From Oopsacas minuta (Eukaryota > Porifera > Hexactinellida > Lyssacinosida > Leucopsacidae): a stretch of 64,000 nucleotides of DNA. This document shows, piece by piece, positions 1-11,639 of this stretch (within the stretch, counting starts at the first letter, position 1; every line of letters begins with the position of its first letter). The translations under genes were made by a program, and so were the position numbers. Under the pieces are notes generated by a model. The model had not been told where the DNA came from. It did not search any database and worked only from the letters and a program-made list of their open reading frames with translations. The stretch lies in NCBI GenBank assembly GCA_024704765.1, contig JAKMXF010000296.1, positions 284,465 to 348,464 on the forward strand, given 5' to 3'.

Positions 1-117
1 CTGCTCGTCAGGCCCATGGGAGTGCTCATTCGTGCGCTTGACTATCACCATCCCTTTGGTATGAACTCTAGCTTTGCAGACCCATCTTTGCTCACACAAC
101 CAATGCGCCACATCTCT

Positions 118-163
118 TTCTCTTCTCACTCCACTCCTCTCCTCTCCTCTCCTCTATCCTCTC
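118..163. repeat. CT-rich low-complexity tract
   Basis: Pyrimidine-rich run of TCTCC/CTCTC units. It keeps a short open frame free of stops, but composition alone explains that. Confidence 0.7.
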
Positions 164-167
164 TATT

Positions 168-222
168 GAGGTGCAGCTACCATGGAAGAAGAACAGTGGT
201 TATGATGCGGTAGCTGCACCTC
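168..222. repeat. Perfect 14-bp inverted repeat (hairpin)
   Basis: GAGGTGCAGCTACC at 168-181 is the exact reverse complement of 209-222, with a 27-base spacer. It could be the core of a small palindromic repeat. No target duplication was recognised. Confidence 0.6.
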
Positions 223-240
223 TCTTGATCTTTCTCCTAC

Positions 241-1955
241 AGCTCTCTTATATATATATTATTTTAATTTATTATAATTATTTATTCTCTTATTTTTATT
301 ATATTTATCATTATTTTCACTCAATTAGTTTGTACACACATGCATATTAGACATTAAATATAGTTTAGTTATGACTTGACTTGATTCATCTGACTTATTA
401 TCGAATAGAAACCTAAAGGGTTGATTCCCTGGAACGAACGGGGTGATTCAACTTTGCGTAGCACTTAATGCCTGAATTGGATATCCTACTGGCAAGTATT
501 CTTATGTCCCCATTTTGTGTAGGGGTATGAAGTTCATTTAATCATGACCTACGTGATATCATTATTATAAGTTAAATGAACAAAGTATCTGTTACAAATA
601 TCATTCCGATCTATCCCAGCAAGGCCAATATTTTAAAGTGGATGGCTAGTTTACTTTACCGAAACAGTACCCATCCAGAGATTAAATTATCACCTATATT
701 TATTGGATAAAGGTGTTTGCCAGATTAACCGGAGGCTCTATTAAACGGAGTCCACCGTATTATTAAAGGAATTTAAGTAGCAATTTTGAGTTAGGTCAGC
801 TCAAGGTGGGGAAATATAAGAAAGATTTTCCATAGAAAAACAGCTTCAAATTGTTTTATGATAAATCCGGAATGATTTTATTTATTTTTTTCCAAATGTA
901 TGGATAAAGTCTTTGATCACAGATTGTGCAATCCATACTTTACTACTTGTATAGTTCAAAAATTCAACATATACAAGTAAGTTACTCTTCCTTGCGGTAC
1001 GCAGTTGCGTACACGAAGCGTCCTCATTAGGCACTTTTCGAGCGCCTAGGTTACTCCTAATCAACCGATAATTTGTGTTATGTATTACTAAGTATCCTAT
1101 GTATGCTTTGAAAGTCACTCTCTAAGTCGAATATTCACGATATGTTGTTCGAACACTCGATTACCTCTGTAGCCGTTAAAAGTATACGAACTTTTGGAAA
1201 TTTCTTTACTTTATGTACATAATTAACAACAAAAATTGATTATACAATGTTAAAAATCATATTCGGAATCAATTGACCAATCAAATTAGGTGCGAATTGT
1301 CGGTATTCCTACTGAACCAGAACCATGAAACGTAAATCAGTCTGCTGTCAATTAAGTGGTCTTGAAGGTCGACACATTCAACAGCCATAACAAAATTCTC
1401 TTTGAACCATATACCTAGTGTATGTAAGTGAATGTACCACACAAACTTGAGCCAATTCCAGGAGAGTGACATTTTTGTTAACTGAGGCCTATATTATAGT
1501 CTCTTTAGAAAGTGGCGCAACCACTTAACATAATTATATCTCAAAAATATCATTCCGATTCAAATTTTCTTTAATGCCTACTATGTCCATAGAATGTCCT
1601 CTTGCTGAAAACATTTCTTCGTAAACTCTACTGGCCTACTCCAATCATAGCCTGGGCTAGTATTTGAAACATCCTGCCTATTTTATTCGTACACATTATT
1701 CTCCCTTTAGCGTTTTGGTGTATCGGGCCTATAAGCTTTAGTTTTGGACCGATATGCCTTCAGAGAAGGGATATCGTCCATGATGTCCCTTACAAATATT
1801 TCTGTGAAGTTGATAAATATACAATTTCTCAAATTACGTATTAATAATTAGAATGCAAATTTTCAGCTTTATACTTCATTAGTTTAACATTGTACTTATA
1901 TTTTCTATGCAAAGAAAAATATCTTTTTTTATTATTCGAGAGGTTTTCTATATCA
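241..1955. other. Gap: no gene recognised
   Basis: AT-rich sequence upstream of the first recognised BAR exon. The longest open frames (about 60-80 codons) resemble no family known to me. It would be expected to hold the promoter and 5' UTR of the BAR gene or an upstream intron, but no promoter element could be assigned. Confidence 0.4.
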
Positions 1956-2099
1956 ATGAGTCTTCGTGTAAATAAAAGCACTGCTAAGCTTGCTTTCAAA
2001 GGCATTGGACGTCAGGTTGAAAAAATGAAGCTGGGTTTCGGAATGGTTGAACAGACAAAAGATGATAACCTTGCTTTTCTAGAGAACAAATATTTTCAG
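1956..2099 (+). CDS. BAR-domain protein (amphiphysin/BIN1-like), exon with start codon
   Basis: This exon encodes 48 residues beginning MSLRVNKSTAKLAFKGIGRQ and ending KYFQ, then a GT donor (AG|GTACAT) in phase 0. The basic, amphipathic opening followed by VEKMKLGFGMVEQTKDDNLA resembles the N-terminal helix H0 and start of helix 1 in amphiphysin/BIN1 proteins, where a KADETKDE-like stretch sits at the same place. Such proteins dimerise through the BAR domain and bind or bend curved membranes, for example in endocytosis and T-tubule formation. I chose the ATG at 1956 because it gives the family's usual N-terminus; an in-frame ATG at 1890 precedes it with an unlike hydrophobic stretch. The next exon lies at 11089. 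Family assignment is by recalled resemblance, strengthened by three exons matching in order. Confidence 0.8.
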
Positions 2100-2287
2100 G
2101 TACATAAAATTTCGTCTTAATAGAAAGAATTCTACAATTAATTTTGTATATTCTTTTTCAATGTCAAATCAATCCATTTTTATTCTAATGAATGTATTAT
2201 TAATGCTGCACCTAGCGTCAGATTTTGCAAATTACCTGTGAGGAGGAGGAATAACGATTATACTTAGGGGGTAGTATTATCAACCTA

Positions 2288-2468
2288 CAGTTGAGCCTCA
2301 TTGGTACGAACACGGTTAATACGAATTTCCGGGAAGACAAACAAGAATTTACACAAAATCAGGTTCCCACAATGGGTTTTCAATCGATATTGCCACGCTT
2401 AATACTTTCTCCTGATACAAAGTAAATTTTGTAGGTCCTCTCGTGTTTGTATTAACGAGGTTCTACTG
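2288..2468. mobile_element. Tigger/pogo-type MITE
   Basis: 181-bp non-coding element with imperfect TIRs of about 27 bp (left begins CAGTTGAGCCTCATTGG, right complement begins CAGTAGAACCTCGTTAA), flanked by TA at 2286-2287 and 2469-2470. CAGTnnAnCCTC ends with TA duplication are typical of Tigger-derived MITEs. It lies in intron 1 of the BAR gene. Confidence 0.7.
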
Positions 2469-2470
2469 TA

Positions 2471-3272
2471 TAATGTGAATTTGTGCCATTTTAGTCCTAA
2501 GGCCCTTCGGCTGGAACGCGGGGTATCTATGAGTATTAGGCTGTGTATTGGGCGCTTTACCAGTCGCTCAACTTCCTACTGCAATGCCAATAAGGATGGT
2601 TGCATCCCTCAATTATATCCTATGGGATAGCATTCTGTATATAATCCCTAACTGTAGCTTGTAGATTTCGACTATACCGTGAACTATGTAAAATAAGGAT
2701 TGGATACTACAATTACTCAGGTAATCATCAAGTTTCACGAATATTATGTGACGAATCACACATTCCACATTTAGAAATTATTTTCAGGTCGGAAAGAAGT
2801 CATATGATCCCCAAAAGGCTGATATATCTTTAAAATGTAAAAGCTATAAAAACTAACATTGATCTCTGATTTCGAAGTTCTATTATGAAATATTCGATTT
2901 TCATAATATAATTGTTATTATGAAGTTGCCTAGTTGCTGAAACTATGGCACTTCTATGTCAATCTTAACTTATAACTCGATAATCGTTACAGTTATAGCC
3001 TACAATACTGAACTTCCCATATCCTGAGGATACATTTTGATGTGATATCTCTGGATTTTATTGCGTAATGTTAAAACTACCATATATGGGCATATTCACA
3101 ATTACACCACATTGCTAAAAGCTTTCATATCAGATTGTATTATCATTTTGTTGGAAGTAGTGTCATTTCTATAAATTAGCTATCCTGATTTGGTAATAAT
3201 TGTAACAAGTTAATATTGAAGTATTTTTTACTCGGCACCAAGTCCCTCGGTTAATTTTTCGTATGAGATAAA
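2471..3272. other. Gap: intronic, nothing recognised
   Basis: AT-rich intron 1 sequence with no long open frame, TIR pair or tandem repeat that I could support. Confidence 0.4.
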
Positions 3273-3474
3273 TTTTTATTATCCATGATCCATCAATATT
3301 CCATTTAATGGCCTTCTGTGGTAGTACCGCAGCACTTACATGGCTCTAGATTAATATCTGGGCACTTCGTGTCTCTAATATTATGAAATTCTCAAAACAT
3401 CGAGTTTTTGATTGTTTTGCAGTCATGATTACCTAATAATCCCATGATGAGTTTGCATTCGTCTAAAATCATAT
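3273..3474 (+). repeat. Dispersed repeat, copy 1 (copy 2 at 30954-31160)
   Basis: About 200 bp shared in the same orientation with 30954-31160. Shared blocks include TTTTATTATCCATG, TGGCCTTCTGTGGT, ATCTGGGCACTT and CAATCCCATGATGAGTTTG (CAATCC is AATAATCC in copy 1). No coding capacity. Class unknown: a MITE or SINE-like repeat is possible. Sequence 3475-4160 next to it holds nothing recognisable. Confidence 0.65.
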
Positions 3475-4235
3475 TGTCAGAATGTGTGGGATATTGATAG
3501 GTACCTGTGATTCTAATTTCAATCTTGTATCATGTATATTTCCTAAGCAGTGGTTAATAATGTGATTTTCGAAAATCTAAAAGGTGACAATTGCCTCATA
3601 ATTTCGTCATATGTGTGATTTTCGGCCAAGACTCGAACTTGTTCGAGCCAGGCCCAAAATACCGCTGTATGCCAAAAATCAGTCCTGTTGGTCCTCTAGT
3701 TTCTTCAATTAATTCTGGAAATACAAACATATATATATATATTTTCACATTTATCTATAGATTAATTGCTTTTCAATTCATAATAATGTATCATCTCTGA
3801 TCTCAATTTTAACTCAAGAACGACCCCTTGCCATTCCCGAGTTTGTCGCACGCGGTTTCGGCTATTCGCGGACGATATTCCTTGTTCGCGACTCTTTCCC
3901 TCCATTCCCGGTCTTCTTCACATTTCAGCTATTTGATCGAAAATTTTACAGTGTTTTCTAAGTATTTCCTATATTTTCTATTACCATCGTATATGTATTG
4001 AGTTTGTTTTTCCTCCATTGGCATTATATATTTCATGTAACTCACTACTCCATATGTTGTATATATGTTTTAAGACCTTAATCTCAAAGTGCCATCTGTG
4101 CAACATAAGTTTAACAATCTAGTTTTGGTGGATTATTGAAACTATATTATTCAACTTCCAGGGCGTTCAATAATTCTTGCGGGTGATATAATAGAACAGC
4201 GTACAAACACTATGCACACTAATTCACTACATTAT

Positions 4236-4565
4236 TTATTCGAAGTAATCCCCTAGTGCAGATACACACAATTTTAACCTTCCCACCCACTTTAAAACAC
4301 ATTTCTATACTCTTCTTCGCGGATGGATTTGAAGTACTGGTACAGGCCTGTTCCGAGTGCTTGTAATATGTTAAAATATTTGCCTTGAAGGTAGATTTTA
4401 AACTTCGGGAATAGCCAAAAATCACATGGAGCTAGGTCTGGTGAGTATGATGGATGGGGAAGTAACTCTAACCCTTCTACATTTAAGAAATTTGTGGGTA
4501 GCTTAGCTGTATGGGAACTGGCGTTATTGAATGAAATCTTCATTCCTCTAGTTCCGGTTTTCGGA
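4236..4565 (-). pseudogene. Mariner transposase, C-terminal remnant
   Basis: Minus-strand fragment reading RPKTGTRGMKISFNNASSHTA and then LLPHPSYSPDLAPCDFWLFP, which matches the second catalytic block (normally HDNA, here FNNA) and the YSPDLAPCDFWLFP block of mariner transposases. It ends, after a frame change, in WVGRLKLCVSALGDYFE and a stop. The N-terminal half is missing and at least one frameshift is present, so it is dead. A possible mariner TIR (CCAGGGCGTTCAATAATTC, about 4160-4178) lies just beyond the 3' end. It sits in intron 1 of the BAR gene. Confidence 0.8.
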
Positions 4566-4970
4566 CGCACAGTGGGCTATTATTGCGAATTACTAGTATT
4601 AGGGTTTTGCGCGTTAAATTTTAGATTAGGGTTATACAATGCATTATTACTGTGTAGTAAGTCGACTATTCAGGTTCGTTTCTTGATTTCACTTTTGTTG
4701 TATCACATCAGGTTTGCAATATATGATGTAATCTTAATTACCATACAGAAGTCTAGATATTCACGTAACTTAGTTTTTATTAGGAGAAAACGAGTATATT
4801 AATATATTATAGTAACTGAAGAATAACTAACATACGAGTATCTTATTGGTGAATTAATGTTAAATACAAGAAGAGTTCATCTATGGAATTTTAAAGAAGA
4901 GAATCTTCATTATCAATAATATATTGTCACGTTTCCGCTTGCCTGTTTTTTAGACAATTTTTTTGATGGC

Positions 4971-7038
4971 CTACTTGACCACAGGTGGAACAAATGATGA
5001 TCCTTCTGACTTTTCATTCAGAATTGAACAACCATAGATGTAGAGCCTCATTGTAATATCACTTAATCCACTTAGAAATTCTGATTTCCTGCTCAAATGT
5101 GTTGGGAACTCTCGGATCAACTCATGTCCTTGTTCTAACCCTTCTTCAGAAAGACTACACAATCCTACCCTGTCTTCTCTCAATAAACTGATGGGCATGA
5201 GCAAAAAATTTGTGGAGTGATTGCTAATGAGACCCAGGGATATGTTTGTAAGATTAGTAAGTAGGTTTCTTGACTTAACACACGAAATCTGTCTACATCA
5301 ACAACTTCGCTACTATTAGCAACTCTGAGTAATGCAGATAAATTCCTGTGAATCTCTGTTAGAGCATCTCTATAAACATTCGGTACAAACGATAAAACGA
5401 TCCTAAAACACTGTTTTTTATATGAAAAATATGTTCTTGTCATGTGATTAGGCTTGTGTTCCCACTTCCTCTTGGTTTTTCGAATAATAAGTTCGTAAGC
5501 TCATGGATACGCTTACATACTAAACCTCGACAATCTCGCACCATTTGATCCTTAGGCGACTTGGACCTTCCTGCTGCAACTCGATAGATGAGGTTCAAGA
5601 ACCAATCTAAAATCGTTAGATAAGAATGTAAAGGTGCTGCAGGAAATACATCAATGCCACTTGCAGGTTCGTGTGTAATCCCATACCATTGCTTTGTATC
5701 GTAACTCATCAACTCTTTTCCATCAGAGGTTATCTGACGGATTGTCTCTTTGATATCCTTTATCGAACAATTCAAAGGTAACCCACAAACAACTTTTGTA
5801 ATACTATTTATATCACTTCGGGTTGCTTTGCAGGCAATACATGGCGCTCCTCTTTTACCTGTCATTGTTGCTAAGGTTTTTCCGTCAATTATTGAGGCTT
5901 TGACTTCTAACATGTCCATTAAGTGATCAAAACCATTCTCATTAAGTGAACAATTTCAGAGTTTAGTAACTTGCTCAATTCTATAACAGTGTAAATAGTC
6001 TCCTTTTGGCAAATAAGTGCTACTGGTTGGTTGGAAAAACACGAGTTATGATGTCTATTTTCCCACAGAACATTCCCGAATCTATCTATTACCTGAAGGG
6101 TTGAAACCATGAAGAAAATAAATTTAATCGGTCTATATTCAAGTGTGATAATATCCCAGGAGAGGAATGAGATCCAGAACCATCCAGTCCATGCTTGATT
6201 TTAAGTGTTGATGGATACAATTGTGGTACACGAAATGTAACACATATTCTTTTAACAATCGGTCAAAGAGAGAAATTACATGTGATGAGTAAGATATATG
6301 GACCGCAATAGGATTGGAAACATTTGGATACCAGCTAAATGTTGGAACAATTAACTTTCTAATTTGCAAATATTTCCCAAGTTGTCAAAACGAGGCCTTA
6401 TTGGAGATAATATTTAAGATCTCTCCATTTTCCTTTCCCCATCTTAAGTTGATGTGCCAAGAATGTTGATTTTTCTGGTGAAACTATGTTACTGAGGGTT
6501 GGTATCGATTCTTCGTTATAGATTTTCCAAGCGATATTTGCGATGCCTTTAAAACCAATTTGTTCTACAGCTACAAAATACAAGAGGAGAGCAATATAGC
6601 GAAGAACAGAATTATTTTCGAGTTGCGCTAACTGACGGAAGTAAGTATCCCATTCTGATCAAGCCTGGTCTTTTAGAACCAACTTGGATATCATCAATTG
6701 ATTTCTCCTCTACATTAGGAACCAATATAACGCCGCTTTCTTTATCACAGCCTGAAACAGAATGAAATGATTGGGTGCTCGTAGGTTTAACAGGGATCCA
6801 TGAAATACTTGCACTCCACCACACCATCTACGCTCTCGATAGATTTCTTACTCTTTCTGAGACAAAATGATATTTTAGACATTAGAGAGTATACAGAATG
6901 TCTCTTGTCTTCCTCGAGATTTAGTAAACGCATCACTTCATTAGCTGCATGATAGATATCATAGTTGTGAGCCTTCAATATGATAGCCAAGTGGAGACGT
7001 GTTTTCTGGTTTTCAGATAATATTATTGGTTCAGCCAT
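4971..7038 (-). pseudogene. Transib/RAG1-like transposase, decayed, nearly full length
   Basis: Read 7038 to 4971, adjacent minus-strand frames give a consistent chain. MAEPIILSENQKTR... opens it. KIKHGLDGSGSHSS (about 6168-6205) fits the first catalytic Asp block (DGxxGHS) of Transib/RAG1. QPVALICQKET follows, then IIDGKTLATMTGKRGAPCIA with a CxxC (PCIACKATR, about 5835) like RAG1 YICTLCDATR. GITHEPASGIDVFPAAPLHSY, FEKPRGSGNTS and VDVDRFRVLSQETYLLI come next, and finally LSEEGLEQGHELIREF (about 5112-5157), which aligns with the catalytic Glu block (SEGNESGNKLFRRF in RAG1). At least five frame changes separate these blocks, so no product can be made. The family performs cut-and-paste transposition with a DDE nuclease and is related to the V(D)J recombinase. 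Some breaks could be introns. No TIRs were found. Confidence 0.75.
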
Positions 7039-7307
7039 TTTTAAATTGATAAGTAGAAGTTTAATAGGTTATCAAGTTACTGAATTTGTATGCTATCTCG
7101 TAATATGCAGTCTATATAAATAATTATTGCGTTATATTGGTGTCAAATGACCATGTAATAGCATTACATTGTATCATAGCAACGTAGATGTGAGAATGGA
7201 AATTGACAAAATTTAATGTGTTGCGCAGTGAAGCGACATTTGTACTTTTAATATAATGTTTATATTACTTGATAAGAAGAATATATACTAAAAATTCAGA
7301 TTGGAAA

Positions 7308-7863
7308 CTAGTGGAAACAATATTTGCTGCCACCGAAATATGACCTATGACCAAGGGAAATTTCTACAAGTTTTTCACAGTAATGTATCCATAGTATTTG
7401 ATTAACCTTTTCGTTCCTGAAGAAAATGAACGATATATTCAAATTCAGCGCACACTCTTTGCTTGGAAAGCATGTAAAAAAATAATAGTGCATCATATAT
7501 TCAGCAGATTACTGAAATACCTTCAGTCATTTATATAATCGATGTATAAACATAGAAACAGCAATGAAGTTCTACATTTGATTGACCACAAAAATAGAAA
7601 TACTTAACTATTTCATGTGATACTTTACATATTCCTCGTTGAATATATCTAGAATCTAATTCATAATTCAAAAAGGCATAAATAGAAGGTAAGAATTTAG
7701 GCCTAATGCATCCTAGTAGCCCACTATGCGGGCGGCACTTTTCTATATTTTTTATCAAGTTTGGAATCACTTGCTCTGTAAAGAAAGTAGCAGCAACAGC
7801 TTTGCCACTCTCACTAGGTAATTGCAAGACAATTCCATTACTATTGAAGAAGATGGTATGCAT
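7308..7863 (-). pseudogene. Mariner transposase remnant
   Basis: The minus strand reads FFNSNGIVLQLPSESGKAVA, FFTEQVIPNLIKN and KCRPHSG, resembling the stretch between the two catalytic aspartates of mariner transposases. After a scrambled middle it reads CFPSKECA and WIHYCEKLVEISLGHRSYFG, like the mariner C-terminus. Neither the HDNA block nor the YSPDLAP block is readable. It lies between the two Transib-like relics. The order and spacing support the call; individual matches are weak. Confidence 0.5.
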
Positions 7864-8087
7864 AATCTTGTGAATTTGTGTATATAGTGTATGTGTCCTG
7901 TTCTATGATATCACCTGCAAGTCTTATTGAACCCCCTGGTAGAAACATGTTTAGTTAATTTCCCATTTTCGTGTCTTGTGTTGCTCAAAACGAGAATGTT
8001 GAGTCTATAGCAATAGTAACTTACATCCGAAAGCTATATGCTAGTGAAGTTAGGAATCATGATCTTGTCAGTTCATGCAGCAATTGA

Positions 8088-8830
8088 TTGAGTGGGACAT
8101 TCAGAGGTATTGTTAGACGTTTACCGTTGGACAAATTGTTATCTTGCTTGATAAATTTGAAATCGGGAAGCGAAAGTATGCGAAATTGCACCAGCTCTAT
8201 AAGTCAGAAAACATGTTTCCTCCCTACAATAAAATCTCTGAATGAAAGTTTTATACTTCCACTCTCATCTAAAAAATTTCAGATTTAAAATGTTGTTTAT
8301 TGTTTGCTCAAAATTATTCAATGACAAGATTGGCTTGAATATAGATCAGCCAAGCAGTGATGGAGGCACTTCTTCTACTGTAAATGTAGCAAGATCGTAT
8401 TGTCTCACTAATAAAACCCACTTATTGCGTGTGCACTATGATTCCGGAAGAATTAAGGGAGCTGATACGTACTTTGCAAACCAACCTCTCTGTAATATTA
8501 CGTGTATCAACTCTAATAATGCTATTGATACAGACAAATTGGACACACTTTATAACGCGACATATGAATTAATACATTGATTTTCCATGAGCAAGTGTAA
8601 CACTTTATCTTCTAGGTTCCTATCTCATTCTGAATTAATACGAGATTCTAACAACTGTTTCGGATTAATGACTTTTCACAGGAAGCAGTTGAAGGGTGCA
8701 ATGAATTGATTACGAAATATTCTTAGCATCTTTCAAAATAGTTTACTTTCACTTCAATCGCAAGAGATGCATTTGTACGTCTCCTTAGTCAAATAGACCC
8801 TGTCCTAGCGAATAGCTCCATGTGCAGTGA
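8088..8830 (+). pseudogene. Second Transib/RAG1-like transposase remnant
   Basis: Plus-strand C-terminal half only. GLNIDQPSSDGGTSSTVNVA (about 8333-8392) matches the family's DxPxxGGxGTTNxGNxAR block. AIDTDKLDTLYNATYELI matches the DPDKFxxFCxxTxxxxI block. EAVEGCNELITKYS (about 8683-8724) lies at the catalytic Glu block (SEEAxEARNKxIRxxR), followed by IARDAFVRLLSQIDPVLANS, the usual terminal LxxSDPxI segment. Stops and frame changes interrupt it. It is on the opposite strand to the 4971-7038 copy and its wording differs, so it appears to be a separate insertion rather than a duplicate. The N-terminal half was not found. Confidence 0.65.
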
Positions 8831-10636
8831 AATCTGTGGCGAATTTGGACATACTTGTCGCTTGATATGTGGTTTCGGCAGCTTGTACCCCAAGAGCAAG
8901 ATGCTTTGTTCATATACTCCATTGTTGATAATTGATTATTCTAATATATATTTCCACTTAGTATCAGCAAAAATATCATAAAATAGTAAATGTCTACATA
9001 TCATGAGGAAGATATCATTAAACTTCATGGCTTATTCAAAATAATATTATTCAACCACAATTAAATTTATTGACATGAGTTTATTTTTCTTTCATAATAG
9101 GCTTAATCTTCCTTCCTACCTACTTCAATGTTGATAGTTGCAACGAACTCGTAACTACCGGTTTGCTATACATCAATAATAAATACCATATGGCAAAGAA
9201 GTATTTTAATATCTAATTTCATTAAATCCCCATTTAGAGCCACTAAAGATCTGCAATATCTGCCATAATAATATTTGGTATGGACAAATGAAAATTCATT
9301 TATAACATGTCCATTACTTTTATTTATTTGAGGGTTTTACTGTAGAATATAGATTTAAGTATTACGATACATGAAGTACAGAGAGTATGGCCGTGGTATC
9401 GAAAGCGACCTAACAAACAGCCCGCATTTCGTTATTACCAAAGTGAATAAAAATTATTTTACCTAGCAGCATAGAAACCTAAATTTAATCGAAATATGTC
9501 TACCTACGAACCGATATCTGGATATCCGAGACGCCGCCTCCCTCAACCGGGCGCCATTTTCTGAAATGAGTGAAATTTGACCAGTTTCAGTATATTTTCG
9601 TCATAATTGAGCTGTATTTACTTGTACTTCATATCTAAACGTTACCTTGTAACTAAAACCGTTAACAGTGTTTCTTTACGAAGAAAATGTCTATTATATG
9701 GAAGGTTAATGAAATGTGCAAATTACAGTAAAAACATTTTAATATGATGATTATTAAAGCATCTATTATTTTGTTGAATTGTTTGAACATAGGCAGGTAT
9801 CATTTCTTCAAAGTCAGTGTGGGTCAAGATAGGCCCATTTATTGCTATTTTCATTTTCACCTCTATTGCTAATTTGTTTTCAGATTTGAGTGTGATAAGC
9901 GGATACTTAGACGAGCTTTGATCAAATTCATCTAACTAAAGGGGCGATCACGCGATCCAGGTTCCGGTCTTCAAAATATTAGCGCTCCAGGCCAATTAAT
10001 GCTCTTATAATTACAATAATTGATAATCCGTGTTAAATATAAGTACTGAGTTCTACTTTAATTCGAATTTTTACTGTCTCATAAATATTATACGCAAACA
10101 GCACCTGTAATTTAGTCGTAGTTAGATTCACAGACTTGCTGTGGAATAATATGTGACAAATTTTGAATCTACAGTGTTGTTTAGCATGTAAAAGTGAAAC
10201 TTACTTTGATGTTTATCTTAACTATATCTTTTATGAATGCCTAATAGCCATTTTGGCTTAATTTCTATGGTTCCTGCATTATACACTTATCAGATTATAT
10301 AGGTCCACTATACCTTATTTCTCAACTTTCATAAATCGAATTATTTTTAGTTTTTAGTACAGTATAGATTGCATATTTGGTAAACTTGTTTCATAATTTG
10401 TAATAATACATGCATCATAAGCATTTGGAAATTGCCTGCATGCAGGCCCGATTATGGAAAGTGGGGGCCCTATGCCCAATTTTTTAAGTGGGCTCTCATC
10501 ACAGTTAGAATATACTGACATCATATTGTGACAAATTCATATGAACAATTGATGGCTACTAAATTCGAATTTGAAACTCTATTTATTGCCAGTTATTATT
10601 AACCTAGTTCCCGCAGTCCAATAAGACCCCCAAATG
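8831..10636. other. Gap: intronic, nothing recognised
   Basis: AT-rich intron 1 sequence without readable protein fragments or paired TIRs. Short GC-richer patches near 9520-9560 have no identifiable structure. Confidence 0.35.
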
Positions 10637-10801
10637 CAGGGCTCTCAACCTAGAAGCCTTAAAAATCGTGAGATTCGTCAAAAATTCACGATTCTATCTT
10701 GAGATGTGCAATTTAGTATTAGCTTGCTGTGAAAAGATCATGGATTCAGCAGTATTTATAGACCCGAAATCGTGAGACTCACTGCGAGGTTGAGAGCCCT
10801 A
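10637..10801. mobile_element. hAT-like MITE
   Basis: Perfect 14-bp inverted termini AGGGCTCTCAACCT (10638-10651 and 10787-10800). Flanks CAAATGCA (10631-10638) and CAGATGCA (10802-10809) match at 7 of 8 positions. That fits an old 8-bp hAT duplication, with the left copy overlapping the CA that opens the TIR, perhaps after loss of a tandem CA. Internal AATCGTGAG motifs are also inverted. No coding sequence. Confidence 0.65.
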
Positions 10802-11088
10802 CAGATGCATAAGTCCAAAAACCGTGGTTATCCGTAATTTGAGGGCCAGTAGCTGAGCCGGGAATTTCTGGTGCGGATAATTGAATTACACTGACATTCC
10901 AGATAGTTAGAAATATCTTGAGGGGGTATACATTCCCTATCTCCCTACTCTGTCCGTCAGTGGTGGCGCCCTAGCCTATTGCTTATTTGGTTTAGTGGCT
11001 AATCAGGCTCTGCTTGCAGGCCTTACATTGCGGCATTCCCAAATGGGGCCTGGGAACCTCTGCTTTATTGATTTCTCTCATTTATTAG

Positions 11089-11280
11089 CACCAGCAATGT
11101 TCTACAAAGTTTCTCAAATCTTTGCGCGAATATTATGACTGTCAAAAATCTCTATACGCTGCTCATCTTCAATTGCAATCTTCGATGACAAATTTCTATG
11201 ATGTTGATTGGATTAATAGAGATGAACTTCTTGACAACTTTGCACAATTTTCTCTCATTTATGAACAGCATATTTCGAAG
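11089..11280 (+). CDS. BAR-domain protein (amphiphysin/BIN1-like), second recognised exon
   Basis: Encodes 64 residues from HQQCSTKFLKSLREYYDCQK to YEQHISK, phase 0 at both ends. It corresponds to the end of helix 1 and start of helix 2 of amphiphysin-type BAR domains: SSMTNFYDVDW lines up with the family's xxLYEPDW motif, here FYDVDW. The acceptor is TTTATTAG|CACC. The donor is taken at AAG|GTTGTT because alignment to the next exon (ISDRIIEP at 38509) then leaves no extra residues, although GTTGTT is a weak donor; a GTATTA donor nine bases further on would add VVL. It follows a 9-kb intron and precedes a 27-kb one. Confidence 0.8.
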
Positions 11281-11639
11281 GTTGTTTTGGTATTAATTAT
11301 TGACCTAATTATAACCGTATATGCATTTTTGATATTTGTCTTTCCTTTCCTAGTTTTGATCACACGTTATTTTAACTTAGCAGATATGCTTGAACACTCC
11401 TTCCCATACCCTAGCAGTAACTTTTATACCTTATTTCTTACCAAGTACGCAATCTTGAAAATACCATAAGAGTTTGCCTATGTAAGTTTTTGCAAACCCT
11501 ATTTCCTATTCGAGTAATTCAAATTTGTTTAGATCGAATCTTGTATCTTTTATCATTAATCCTCTGAATTGTTGCTTTCTAACTTATTTTTGCTCTATCA
11601 TCACTTTTACTCACTCTCACCTTAGTTTATAATTTATTT

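Noticed and set aside
4971-7038. Host RAG1 gene
   Set aside because: Broken by many frame changes, lacks a readable RING/zinc N-terminal half, and wording is closer to Transib-type transposases.
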